Shown: positions 48,509 to 56,988 of the stretch, piece by piece
Layout: each line of letters starts with the position of its first letter
Position numbering within the stretch: position 1 is the first letter of the stretch
Assembly: GCF_002848345.1 (NCBI RefSeq)
Contig: NZ_CP025429.1
Span: 496,001 to 560,000 of the forward strand
Source: Chromobacterium sp. ATCC 53434
GTDB taxonomy: Bacteria > Pseudomonadota > Gammaproteobacteria > Burkholderiales > Chromobacteriaceae
DNA: 64,000 bases
Direction of reading: 5' to 3'
Position numbers and translations under genes: made by a program
Notes under the pieces: model-generated
Database searches by the model: none
What the model saw: only the letters and a program-made list of their open reading frames with translations
Told to the model about the DNA's origin: nothing

Positions 48509-49960
48509 ATGTCCACTGAAACTGCAAGCCAGGCCGGCCTAGTAGAAGGCGCCGCGCCCAGGCTGAAGCTGGGCGCGCTGACGGCGCTGGTCGTCGGCTC
48601 GATGATAGGCGGCGGCATCTTTTCGCTGCCGCAGAACATGGCGGCCGGCGCCAGCGCCGGCGCCATCCTGATCGGCTGGGCCATCACCTTCGTCGGCATG
48701 CTGGCGCTGGCCTTCGTGTTCCAGATGCTGGCCTCGCGAAAGCCGGAAGTCTCCGGCGGCGTCTATGGCTACGCCAGGGCCGGCTTCGGCGACTATATGG
48801 GCTTCAACTCGGCCTGGGGCTACTGGATTTCAGCCTGGATCGGCAACGTCTCCTACTTTGTGGTGATGTTCTCGGCGCTGGCCTTCTGGGTGCCGGCCTT
48901 CGGCGACGGCAACACGCCGATCGCCATCGCCTGCGCCTCGGTGCTGCTGTGGAGCCTGCACTTCCTGGTGCTGCGAGGCGTGCATGGCGCGGCCTTCATC
49001 AACACCATCACCACCGTCGCCAAGCTGGTGCCGCTGGCGCTGTTCATCGGCCTGATCGTGTTCGCCTTCAAGGTCGATACCTTCAGCCTGGACTTCTGGG
49101 GCAACGCCAAGCTCGGCTCCGTCGTCGACCAGGTCAAGAGCACGATGCTGGTGACGGTCTGGGTCTTCATCGGCATCGAGGGCGCCTCGATGTTCTCCGG
49201 CCGCGCCGAGAGCATGCGGGATGTCGGCAAGGCGACGGTGATCGGCTTCCTGCTGACCATCGCGCTGTTGGTCGCCGTGTCGGTGCTGTCGCTGGGCGTG
49301 ATGAGCCAGGCGGAACTGGCCGCGCTGAAGAACCCGTCCACCGCCTATGTGCTGCAAAAGGCCTTCGGCCCGGTTGGCGCCAACCTGATGAACGCCGGTC
49401 TGGTGATCTCGGTCGGCGGCGCGCTCTTGGCCTGGACGCTGCTGGCCGCCGAGGCGCCCTACCTCGCAGGCAAGGACGGCGTGATGCCCAAGGTGTTCGG
49501 CACCGTCAACGCCAACGACACGCCGGCGGCCTCGCTGTGGCTGACCAACGGCCTGATCCAGCTGTTCCTGCTGATCACGCTGAAGAGTTCGGCCGGCTAC
49601 CTGGCGCTGCTGTCGCTGGCCACCTCGATGATCTTGATCCCCTACCTGTTGTGCGCCGGCTACTCCTGGCTGGTGGCCAGCCGAGGCGAGGGCTATGCCG
49701 CCGGCGAGAGCCGGGCCAAGGAGTTCTGGACCGCGGTGCTGGCCACCGTCTACGGCGGTTGGCTGATCTACGCCGCCGGTCCCAAATACCTGTTCCTGTC
49801 CATGGTGCTGTACGCCCCGGGCCTGTTGTTCTACCTGTGGGCCAAGAAAGAGCAGGGCCAGAAGCCGTTCAATTTGATCGAGGCCGTGCTGGCCGCCATC
49901 GTGGTGGTGCTGGCGCTGATCGCGGTCTACATGCTGAGCGCCGGCCAGATCGGCCTGTAG
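48509..49960 (+). CDS. arcD: Arginine/ornithine antiporter ArcD
   Basis: 483 residues from ATG 48509, chosen over ATG 48503 because GGAG then lies 7 bases upstream. An APC-superfamily protein with about 12 membrane segments; the signature ALVVGSMIGGGIFSLPQNMA begins TM1 and GASMFSGRA lies in the middle. It exchanges external arginine for ornithine and so feeds the deiminase pathway encoded by the next three genes. Confidence 0.93.
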   Translation: MSTETASQAGLVEGAAPRLKLGALTALVVGSMIGGGIFSLPQNMAAGASAGAILIGWAITFVGMLALAFVFQMLASRKPEVSGGVYGYARAGFGDYMGFNSAWGYWISAWIGNVSYFVVMFSALAFWVPAFGDGNTPIAIACASVLLWSLHFLVLRGVHGAAFINTITTVAKLVPLALFIGLIVFAFKVDTFSLDFWGNAKLGSVVDQVKSTMLVTVWVFIGIEGASMFSGRAESMRDVGKATVIGFLLTIALLVAVSVLSLGVMSQAELAALKNPSTAYVLQKAFGPVGANLMNAGLVISVGGALLAWTLLAAEAPYLAGKDGVMPKVFGTVNANDTPAASLWLTNGLIQLFLLITLKSSAGYLALLSLATSMILIPYLLCAGYSWLVASRGEGYAAGESRAKEFWTAVLATVYGGWLIYAAGPKYLFLSMVLYAPGLLFYLWAKKEQGQKPFNLIEAVLAAIVVVLALIAVYMLSAGQIGL

Positions 49961-49985
49961 GCGAAAGATTTCGAATCCAGTCATG

Positions 49986-50004
49986 GGGGCGGTTCGCCCG
50001 CCCC
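49986..50004 (+). other. Hairpin between arcD and arcA
   Basis: GGGGCGG and CCGCCCC pair around a 5-base loop in the arcD-arcA spacer, with no T run after it. It may act in mRNA processing or stability rather than termination. Confidence 0.5.
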
Positions 50005-50035
50005 TGCAGTCCAACAAGAATCAAGGAGTATCGTC

Positions 50036-51268
50036 ATGACCAAATTTGGTGTCCATTCCGAATGCGGCAAGCTGCGAACCGTGATGGTGTGCCGTCCCGG
50101 CCTCGCCCACAAGCGGCTGACCCCCGACAACTGCCACGATCTGCTGTTCGACGACGTGATCTGGGTGGAGCGCGCGCAGAAGGACCATGCCTATATGGTC
50201 GAGCAGATGCGCGCCCGCGGCATCGAAGTGATCGAGGTGCACGAAGCCCTGGCCAAGGTGCTGGACGACAAGGCCGCCCGCGACTGGGTGCTGGACCGCA
50301 AGGTCAAGGCCGACAACGTCGGCATCGGCATGCTGCAGGACCTGCGCAGCTGGCTGAAGGAAATGCCGTCGACCCAGCTGGCCGAGCACCTGGTCGGCGG
50401 CATCGCCAAGTTCGAGCTGCCCTTCGACCCGAAAGGCCTGTTCGGCGGCTATCTGGACCGTTCCGACTTCGTGCTGCCGCCGGTGCCCAACAGCCTGTTC
50501 CAGCGCGATCCGTCGTGCTGGATTTACGAGGGCGTGACGCTGAACCCGATGTATTGGCCGGCGCGCCGTCAGGAAACGCTGCTGCTGCAGGCGATCTACC
50601 AGTTCCATCCCTACTTCGCCGGCAAGGTCAACATCTGGTGGGGCGGCTGCGATTCCGATCACGGCCCGGCCACGCTGGAGGGCGGCGACGTGATGCCGAT
50701 AGGCAACGGCGTCGTGCTGATCGGCATGGGCGAGCGCACCAGCCCGCAGGCGGTGGTGCAGGTGGCCAAGCGCGTATTGCACCGCGAAGGCGGCGCCCGT
50801 CGCGTCATCGCCTGCCAGATGCCGAAATCGCGCGCGGCGATGCATCTGGACACCGTGTTCAGCTTCCTCGACATCGATCTGCTGTCGGTGTTCCCGGATG
50901 TGGTCGACGACATCAGCTGCACCAGCATGTACGCCGGCGACCGCGAGGGCGAGGTGCGTTTCGAGCGCCACGAGGGCATGAAGCTGGTGGACGTGGTGCG
51001 CGAGGCGCTGGGCCTTCGCGAGATCCGCGTGATCCAGACCGGCGGCGACGCCTATCAGCGCGAACGCGAGCAGTGGGACGACGGCAACAACGTGGTGGCG
51101 CTGGATCGCCGCGTGGTGGTGGCCTACGACCGCAACACCTACACCAACCGCCTGATGCGCGAGCACGGCGTCGAAGTGATCGAGATTCCGGCCTCCGAGC
51201 TGGGCCGCGGTCGCGGCGGCGGCCACTGCATGACCTGCCCGATCATCCGCGACGAAGTGAAGCTGTAA
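50036..51268 (+). CDS. arcA: Arginine deiminase
   Basis: 410 residues. Motifs [30 protein letters not shown] and the catalytic Cys in [10 protein letters not shown] at the C-terminus. It converts arginine to citrulline and ammonia, which also protects against acid. AAGGAGTA lies before the ATG. Confidence 0.98.
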   Translation: MTKFGVHSECGKLRTVMVCRPGLAHKRLTPDNCHDLLFDDVIWVERAQKDHAYMVEQMRARGIEVIEVHEALAKVLDDKAARDWVLDRKVKADNVGIGMLQDLRSWLKEMPSTQLAEHLVGGIAKFELPFDPKGLFGGYLDRSDFVLPPVPNSLFQRDPSCWIYEGVTLNPMYWPARRQETLLLQAIYQFHPYFAGKVNIWWGGCDSDHGPATLEGGDVMPIGNGVVLIGMGERTSPQAVVQVAKRVLHREGGARRVIACQMPKSRAAMHLDTVFSFLDIDLLSVFPDVVDDISCTSMYAGDREGEVRFERHEGMKLVDVVREALGLREIRVIQTGGDAYQREREQWDDGNNVVALDRRVVVAYDRNTYTNRLMREHGVEVIEIPASELGRGRGGGHCMTCPIIRDEVKL

Positions 51269-51280
51269 GGCTGTTTCGCC

Positions 51281-51300
51281 CGGCCGGCGCGACCGGCCGG
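51281..51300 (+). repeat. arcA-arcB spacer hairpin, copy 1
   Basis: CGGCCGG and CCGGCCG pair across CGCGA. A nearly identical element occurs in the arcB-arcC spacer at 52417-52438. Confidence 0.65.
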
Positions 51301-51389
51301 GATACAAGAACCGTTTCATCCAGGACTGGGCCGCCGGCTCCCGCGGGAGCGACGGCGAGCCTGCCCGGACACACATCAGGAGCAATACC

Positions 51390-52400
51390 ATGGCTTTCAA
51401 TCTGCGCAACCGCAACTTCCTGAAAATGCTGGATTTCACCCCGCGCGAAATCCGCTACCTGCTGGACCTGTCGCGCGACCTGAAGCGCGCCAAGTACACC
51501 GGCACCGAGCAGCAGCACCTGAAGGGCAAGAATGTCGCCCTGATCTTCGAAAAGACCTCGACCCGCACCCGCTGCGCCTTCGAAGTGGCTTGCTTCGACC
51601 AGGGCGCCAATGTGTCCTATCTCGGGCCGTCCGGCTCGCAGATCGGCCACAAGGAGTCGATGAAGGACACCGCCCGCGTGCTGGGCCGGATGTACGACGC
51701 GATCGAATACCGCGGCTACAGCCAGGACATGGTCGAGCACGAGCTGGCCGCCTACGCCGGCGTGCCGGTATACAACGGCCTGACCGACGAATACCACCCG
51801 ACCCAGATGCTGGCCGACGTGCTGACGATGTGGGAGCACAGCGACAAGCCGATCTCGCAGATCCGCTACACCTATCTCGGCGACGCCCGCAACAATATGG
51901 GTAATTCGCTGCTGGTGATCGGCTCCAAACTGGGCATGGACGTGCGCATCGGCGCGCCCAAGCATCTGTGGCCGACCGACGAACTGGTGGCCGAGTGCCG
52001 CGAGATCGCCAAGCGCACCGGTGCCCGCATCACCCTGACCGAGGACCCGAAGGAAGCAGTCAAGGGCACTGATTTCGTCCATACCGACGTCTGGGTGTCG
52101 ATGGGCGAGCCGGCCGAGGTCTGGGCCGAGCGCATCAAGCTGCTGAAACCCTATCAGGTCAACCGCGAGCTGATGGCCGCCTCCGGCAATCCGCGCGTGA
52201 TGTTCATGCACTGCCTGCCGGCCTTCCACAACAGCGAGACCAAGGTCGGCAAGGAAATCGCCGCCCAGTATCCGGAGTTGGCGAACGGCATCGAAGTGAC
52301 CGAGGAAGTGTTCGAGTCCGAGGCCTGCATCGCCTTCGAGCAGGCGGAGAACCGCATGCACACCATCAAGGCCATCCTGGTGTCCACGCTGGGCGATTGA
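51390..52400 (+). CDS. arcB: Ornithine carbamoyltransferase, catabolic
   Basis: 336 residues. Carbamoyl-phosphate site [22 protein letters not shown] for ornithine and [13 protein letters not shown]. Its place between arcA and arcC makes the catabolic role, splitting citrulline to ornithine and carbamoyl phosphate, the natural reading. An ATG-proximal GGAG (CAGGAGCA) precedes it. Confidence 0.97.
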   Translation: MAFNLRNRNFLKMLDFTPREIRYLLDLSRDLKRAKYTGTEQQHLKGKNVALIFEKTSTRTRCAFEVACFDQGANVSYLGPSGSQIGHKESMKDTARVLGRMYDAIEYRGYSQDMVEHELAAYAGVPVYNGLTDEYHPTQMLADVLTMWEHSDKPISQIRYTYLGDARNNMGNSLLVIGSKLGMDVRIGAPKHLWPTDELVAECREIAKRTGARITLTEDPKEAVKGTDFVHTDVWVSMGEPAEVWAERIKLLKPYQVNRELMAASGNPRVMFMHCLPAFHNSETKVGKEIAAQYPELANGIEVTEEVFESEACIAFEQAENRMHTIKAILVSTLGD

Positions 52401-52416
52401 CGGTTCAGACCGGTCG

Positions 52417-52438
52417 GCGGCCGGCGCGAGCCGGCCGC
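52417..52438 (+). repeat. arcB-arcC spacer hairpin, copy 2
   Basis: GCGGCCGGC and GCCGGCCGC pair around GCGA. It shares CGGCCGGCGCGA with the element at 51281, so the two spacers carry the same structure. Confidence 0.65.
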
Positions 52439-52512
52439 ATCGAGCATCGACCGGCCGAGGCCTGCCGACTGGAAGCCTTGGCCGGTGTCGTTGGAAGAAT
52501 GAGGAAGGAAGA

Positions 52513-53460
52513 ATGATGAGAGTCGTCGTAGCTTTGGGCGGCAACGCCCTGCAACGCCGTGGCGAGGCCATGACCGCCGACAACCAGCGCGCCAACGTCA
52601 AGGTGGCCGCCGAGCAGTTGGCCGCCGTGACCCGGCTCGGCCACAATTTGGTGATGTGCCACGGCAACGGGCCGCAGGTCGGCCTGTTGGGTCTGCAGAA
52701 CGACGCCTACGCGCGCCATGTCGACGGCAAGGTGACGCCGTATCCGCTGGACGTGCTCGGCGCGCAGACCGAGGGCATGATCGGCTACATGATCGAGCAG
52801 GAGCTCGGCAATGTGCTGCCGTTCGAGGTGCCGCTCGCCACCATCCTGACCCAGACCGAAGTCGACGCCGGCGATCCGGCGTTCAAGAATCCGACCAAGT
52901 TCGTCGGTCCGGTGTACGCCAGGGAGGAGGCCGAGACGCTGGCCGCCGCCAACGGCTGGACGGTCAAGGCCGACGGCGAGTACTACCGTCGCGTGGTGCC
53001 GAGTCCGAAGCCGAAGCGCATCTTCGAGATGCGGCCGATCAAGTGGCTGATCGAGAAGGGCGCGGTGGTGATCGCCGCCGGCGGCGGCGGCATTCCGACG
53101 ATGTATCAGGGCGACAAGCTGGTCGGCGTCGAGGCGGTGATAGACAAGGACCTGGCCTCGGCGCTGCTGGCGCGCGAGGTCGAGGCCGACTATTTCGTCA
53201 TCGCCACCGACGTCAAGACCGTGTTTGTCGGCTGGGGCACGCCGGAGGCCAGGGCGATACGCCGCGCCCACCCGGACGAGATGGACAAGCTCGGCTTCGC
53301 CGCCGGTTCGATGGGGCCCAAGGTCGAGGCCGCCTGCGAGTTCGCCCGCCTGACCGGCAAGAAGGCGGTGATAGGCGCGCTGGAGGATATCGAGCGCATC
53401 GTCAAGGGCGAGGCCGGCACGGTGATCTCCACCGAGCAGCCGGGCATAGACTGGTATTGA
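52513..53460 (+). CDS. arcC: Carbamate kinase
   Basis: 315 residues. [14 protein letters not shown] at the start, [11 protein letters not shown], and [12 protein letters not shown] mark the amino-acid kinase fold. It makes ATP from carbamoyl phosphate and ADP, the energy-yielding end of the pathway. ATG 52516 is equally possible, the first two codons both being ATG. Confidence 0.97.
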   Translation: MMRVVVALGGNALQRRGEAMTADNQRANVKVAAEQLAAVTRLGHNLVMCHGNGPQVGLLGLQNDAYARHVDGKVTPYPLDVLGAQTEGMIGYMIEQELGNVLPFEVPLATILTQTEVDAGDPAFKNPTKFVGPVYAREEAETLAAANGWTVKADGEYYRRVVPSPKPKRIFEMRPIKWLIEKGAVVIAAGGGGIPTMYQGDKLVGVEAVIDKDLASALLAREVEADYFVIATDVKTVFVGWGTPEARAIRRAHPDEMDKLGFAAGSMGPKVEAACEFARLTGKKAVIGALEDIERIVKGEAGTVISTEQPGIDWY

Positions 53461-53479
53461 TCGCGTCGGTTTCAAACGC

Positions 53480-53509
53480 AAAAGGGCTGTCCTGGGACAG
53501 CCCTTTTTT
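53480..53509 (+). terminator. Terminator of the arcDABC operon
   Basis: Stem AAAGGGCTGTCC / GGACAGCCCTTT around a 2-base centre, followed by a T run, 20 bases after the arcC stop. Confidence 0.9.
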
Positions 53510-53519
53510 GCGGCCGGGG

Positions 53520-53828
53520 CTATTCCGATTTCAGCGGGCGGATCAGCATCCCCAGTTCGGCCGAATCGCGCTTGGCCAGGATGCCGGCCGCCGGCGTGTT
53601 CAGCCCGGTGCCGTACAGTTGCATCACGCCCTGATTGCTCGCGGCCTGGGCCAGCGCGTCCTGCCGTTGCTGGGCGGCGACGGCGTTCTCGAACAGTATG
53701 CCGGTGGAGTGGGTCATGGTCTGGTAGATCGATCCCATCGCCATCGCGGGCGACTCGCCTATCACCTTGACATTGCTCTGGGTGACGGCGTCGGTGATCT
53801 GGTTGTTCACTGCGGTGGGGAAGGCCAT
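53520..53828 (-). CDS. R-body (refractile body) structural protein, RebB family
   Basis: 102 residues from ATG 53828, with AGGAGA upstream on the minus strand. It has the RebB signature NQITDAVTQSNVKVIGESP, AMAMGSIYQTMTHSTG, AVAAQQRQDALAQAA and QGVMQLYGTG. RebB-family proteins polymerise into R-bodies, coiled protein ribbons that extend on acidification in Caedibacter and other bacteria. Here it appears alone, with no further reb gene seen in the window. It follows the patatin-like gene by 69 bases on the same strand and may share its transcript. Confidence 0.85.
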   Translation of the reverse strand: MAFPTAVNNQITDAVTQSNVKVIGESPAMAMGSIYQTMTHSTGILFENAVAAQQRQDALAQAASNQGVMQLYGTGLNTPAAGILAKRDSAELGMLIRPLKSE

Positions 53829-53897
53829 GGCGTTCTCCTGAGGACGGCGGACGATATCCAGCGTAGTCGCAGGTGGGGCCTGCGCATATCGTTGCAA

Positions 53898-54953
53898 CTA
53901 CGCAGTCCGGGCCGGCGCCAGTCCCAGCTCGCGCGCGTGGCGGCGGCAGAAGTCGACGCCGGACTGATGGCCGGCCTGATACAGCCGCGCCAGATTCGAA
54001 TACGACCAGTCCAGTTCGTTGAGGCGTTCGGCCTGGCCGAGGTGGGCGTCGAAATCGATCTTCAACACCTCGGTGCGCGGCCGGCCTTGCTCGTCGCGGT
54101 TGTGCAGCGCCTCGAACAGCCGCAGGTCGTCGCGGGCGACGGCCGTCAGCGGCGCGATGATGGATTGCACCCAGGCGTCGTACAGATCGCGCGGCGGATG
54201 CAGCAGCTGGCCGCTGCCCAGCACGTCGAACACCACGGTGTAGTCGATGCGCGGGTGCAGCTCGAACAGGCGCTTGAAATTGAGGGTGTCTATCGCGGCG
54301 CCCTCGATGTATTCGCCGTCGTCCAGCGGATACGGCGGATAGATGAAGGGAAAGGACAGCGCGGCCAGGAAGTGCTGGTGGGTGATCTCGCGCTTGTCCC
54401 AGCAACGCATGCTGCCGGCGGTGAGGTTGTAGGCGTTCAGGTAGAACTCGGGGCGGATGTCGGGCAAGCGGCCGAAATCGACGATCTCCTCGATGAAGGG
54501 CACGTGGGCGCACAAGCCCTGGCTGGCGCTGCCGAGGCTGCTGGGGCATAGCGTCGCCAGCATCAGCGCGGTCCAGTCCGCCAGCAGCCGCTGGGCCGGG
54601 CCGGCGTCGGCCTGCTGCTGTATCGCCTGCAACAGCGGATTGCGCGCCGCCATCGCGCGCCAGGCGTCGGCCAGCGCGCCGGGCTTGTTGAACACCTTGT
54701 AGTTGACCGGGAACAGCTGGTAGATCGCGTCGGACACGCCCATGTCGGCGAGCTGCGATAGCGCCGAGACAGCGTCCCCATGCCGCGGCACGGCATACAG
54801 CAGGCCGACGATGGCTCCGGCGCCGGAGGCGGAGATGATGTCGAATTCGACGCCGGCCTCGGCCAGCGCCACCAGCGCGCCGGCCATCAGCGTGGCATTG
54901 GGGGCGCCGCCGCCCAGCACCAGCGCGATCGACGGTTTTGCGGATCGGGCCAT
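53898..54953 (-). CDS. Patatin-like protein with altered catalytic motifs
   Basis: 351 residues from ATG 54953. The N-terminus LVLGGGAPNATLMAGALVAL parallels the patatin oxyanion loop GGGGxRG, but with APN instead of the arginine. The nucleophile elbow, normally GxSxG, reads SASGAGAIVG, so the aligned position is Gly. The Asp of the dyad motif DG[GA] reads IEGAAID. Patatins are Ser/Asp lipases, so this protein may be inactive, use another residue, or belong to a separate subfamily. Sequence otherwise follows the fold to about residue 300. Confidence 0.75.
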   Translation of the reverse strand: MARSAKPSIALVLGGGAPNATLMAGALVALAEAGVEFDIISASGAGAIVGLLYAVPRHGDAVSALSQLADMGVSDAIYQLFPVNYKVFNKPGALADAWRAMAARNPLLQAIQQQADAGPAQRLLADWTALMLATLCPSSLGSASQGLCAHVPFIEEIVDFGRLPDIRPEFYLNAYNLTAGSMRCWDKREITHQHFLAALSFPFIYPPYPLDDGEYIEGAAIDTLNFKRLFELHPRIDYTVVFDVLGSGQLLHPPRDLYDAWVQSIIAPLTAVARDDLRLFEALHNRDEQGRPRTEVLKIDFDAHLGQAERLNELDWSYSNLARLYQAGHQSGVDFCRRHARELGLAPARTA

Positions 54954-55100
54954 ATCGAGCCTCCGTGCTTGCGTTGCCGGCGCAAGGTCAATGGCATGGC
55001 TGAAGTATGACTTCGGCGTCCGCTTTTGCAATAGCACGAGAGGGCAGTGCGCTGTGGCGGAAAAACCGCAGTTTCGCCGCCGGTCTCCTCCGCAATGAAA

Positions 55101-55123
55101 GATACCTTGCGATACAAGGTATC
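55101..55123. promoter_or_regulatory. Palindrome 1, candidate PadR operator
   Basis: GATACCTTG and CAAGGTATC form a perfect 9-bp inverted repeat around CGATA, 100 bases upstream of padR. It lies near the divergent patatin-like gene as well, so could affect both directions. Confidence 0.6.
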
Positions 55124-55166
55124 TTGCCATACAGTTCAGTCAGACATCCGGATGCAGCAGTCCAAC

Positions 55167-55191
55167 GATGTTCCTTGTAATGCAAGGTATC
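55167..55191. promoter_or_regulatory. Palindrome 2, candidate PadR operator
   Basis: CCTTG and CAAGG separated by TAATG, with a TATC extension on one side, repeat the core of palindrome 1 with the same 5-base spacer. It sits about 32 bases before the padR ATG. Confidence 0.55.
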
Positions 55192-55222
55192 GTGCATTGC
55201 CAGTCGGTGAGGAAAGTAAACA

Positions 55223-55552
55223 ATGAAGACGCAATTGAAAAAAGGCACGCTGGACATGTGCGTGTTGGCGGTGCTGGCGCAGGCCGACAGCTACGCCTAC
55301 GAACTGGTCAGCAAATTGTCGCAGGGCATGGATATCAGCGAAGGCACCATCTATCCGCTGATGCGCAGGCTGCAAAACGAATCGTGGGTCAGCACCTATC
55401 TGGTCGAGTCGTCGTCCGGTCCGTCGCGCAAGTACTACAAGCTGACCGACGCCGGCCGCCGCGAGCTGGAGACGATGCGCCGGGAGTGGCAGGAATTCGT
55501 GGTGGAAGTGGAAAACGTGCTGCGGGGCAGCCCCGAGGAGACAGGACAATGA
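55223..55552 (+). CDS. PadR-family transcriptional regulator
   Basis: 109 residues. A winged helix-turn-helix: KGTLDMCVLAVLAQADSYAYELV, then GTIYPLMRRLQ (recognition helix) and KYYKLTDAGRREL (wing), with a short C-terminal helix for dimerisation. It is the first gene of a run ending in the repeat protein at 57750, and the two upstream palindromes are its likely operators. The DUF1700 gene overlaps its stop by ATGA. The ligand is unknown. Confidence 0.92.
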   Translation: MKTQLKKGTLDMCVLAVLAQADSYAYELVSKLSQGMDISEGTIYPLMRRLQNESWVSTYLVESSSGPSRKYYKLTDAGRRELETMRREWQEFVVEVENVLRGSPEETGQ

Positions 55553-56658
55553 CACGCAAGGATTTTTTACGGCAGCTGGAGCAGGGCCTGTCCGGGCTGA
55601 AGCCGGAGATGGTGCGCGAGATACTCGCCGACTACGACGAGTATTTCAACGACGCGCAGGCCGACGGCCGCGACGAGGCCGAGGTGGTGGCCGCGCTGGG
55701 CAGCCCGCAGAAGCTGGCGCGCGAACTGAAGGCGCAGAGCCACTACCGCCAATGGCAGGAGCACCGCTCCTTCGCCAATCTGTCGCGGGTGGTGGCGTCG
55801 ATCGCCGGCCTCGGCGTGCTGAACTTCTTCCTGGCCATTCCGTTCCTGGCCTATCTGCTGCTGCTGACCACCGGCTACATCGTCTCGGTCAGCTTCCTGA
55901 TCGCCGGCCTGGTGGTGGTGGCGAGCTGGGGCAGCCACAGTCTGTTCGGCTGGCCGCAGTTCACCAGCGACGGCTCGGGCTGGTATATCGGCCGCTACGG
56001 CGACAACGGCGCCGAAATGGCCTGGCGCAGCGAGGCGGGCGACCACGCCGGGCAGGTGTGGATAAACGACGGCTTGCTGATGCTGAGTCCGGACGACGGC
56101 GACCGTTTCGAGTTGAAGACCCGGCAAGGGCAGTCGCTGCTGGTGTCCAAGTCGGACGACAAGCTGCTGGTGGACGCCAGCCAGCCGGCGGTGCGTCAGC
56201 TGGTCAGCATCCGCGACGGCGAAGTCAGTATCCGCGGCGAAGCGATCCGGGAGCTGAAGCTGAAAGAAGAGAGCGGCGACGTGTTCACCGCCAGGATAGA
56301 CGACGGCGACCGTCTGGTGCGGATGGACGCGTCCTCCGCCGGCGGGACCGTGCTGAAGCTGGTGGCCAGCGGCCCGAACGGCAATATCTCGCTGAAGGAC
56401 GGCGACAGCACGCTGGAGATTTCCGAACGCAGCATCGCGCTGAAGGACGGCATGGATCATATCCAGATCGATGCGCTGCCGGGCCTGTCGGTCGGCATGA
56501 GCGCGCTGGTGGTCGGTTTGCTGCTGCTGCTCGGCGGCGCGCTGGGGCTGGTGTTCTCCGTCTGGCTGACGCGGCTGACCTGGCGCGCGCTGGTGGCTTA
56601 CGTGAAGTATCAGATCGAACTGGTATCCGGCAACAGCGGCGACAGCGCCGCGGCCTGA
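55549..56658 (+). CDS. HAAS/DUF1700 membrane protein with beta-rich domain
   Basis: 369 residues. The N-terminal HAAS helical domain (about 1-65: RKDFLRQLEQGLSGL, ILADYDEYFNDA, EAEVVAALGSPQKLA) is a known partner of PadR genes. Two adjoining membrane segments (about 80-125) follow, then a beta-rich region of about 190 residues resembling DUF4097-like adhesin/auto-repeat domains, and a last membrane segment (about 320-345). Such genes often sit next to padR and respond to envelope stress in other bacteria. The function is not known here. Confidence 0.8.
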   Translation: MTRKDFLRQLEQGLSGLKPEMVREILADYDEYFNDAQADGRDEAEVVAALGSPQKLARELKAQSHYRQWQEHRSFANLSRVVASIAGLGVLNFFLAIPFLAYLLLLTTGYIVSVSFLIAGLVVVASWGSHSLFGWPQFTSDGSGWYIGRYGDNGAEMAWRSEAGDHAGQVWINDGLLMLSPDDGDRFELKTRQGQSLLVSKSDDKLLVDASQPAVRQLVSIRDGEVSIRGEAIRELKLKEESGDVFTARIDDGDRLVRMDASSAGGTVLKLVASGPNGNISLKDGDSTLEISERSIALKDGMDHIQIDALPGLSVGMSALVVGLLLLLGGALGLVFSVWLTRLTWRALVAYVKYQIELVSGNSGDSAAA

Positions 56659-56686
56659 CCCTAAATCTGCGATGGGAGTATGGATC

Positions 56687-56965
56687 ATGAAGAACGATGC
56701 CTGCCTGCAACAACTGCAACTGACCCTGGTCGAACTGCCTGAGGCCGAACTGCGCAAGATTCTCCGCGATTACCGCGGCTATATCCGCGGCGCGGTGGCC
56801 GACCGCGCCAGCGAAAGCCGCCTGCTGGCGGTCCTGGCCGATACCCGCCAGCTGGCCGCCGGCCTTTCCCGTCGACCCAGCCCGGCCCGGCTGGCCGCCC
56901 ATGGCCTGGCGCTGGCCGCCGCGCTGGCGGCCACCTTGGCCGGCTACTGGCTGTTCCTGAACTGA
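56687..56965 (+). CDS. Small HAAS-like membrane protein
   Basis: 92 residues from ATG 56687, GGGAG lying 8 bases before it. The N-terminus LQLTLVELPEAELRKILRDYRGYI and the following ASESRLLAVLADTRQLAAGL echo the HAAS region of the preceding gene. A single membrane helix ends the protein (LALAAALAATLAGYWLFL). It could be a truncated paralogue or a partner of the larger protein. ATG 56672 is an alternative start. Confidence 0.7.
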   Translation: MKNDACLQQLQLTLVELPEAELRKILRDYRGYIRGAVADRASESRLLAVLADTRQLAAGLSRRPSPARLAAHGLALAAALAATLAGYWLFLN

Positions 56966-56988
56966 GACGGATGAAAGGAGAACCGCGA

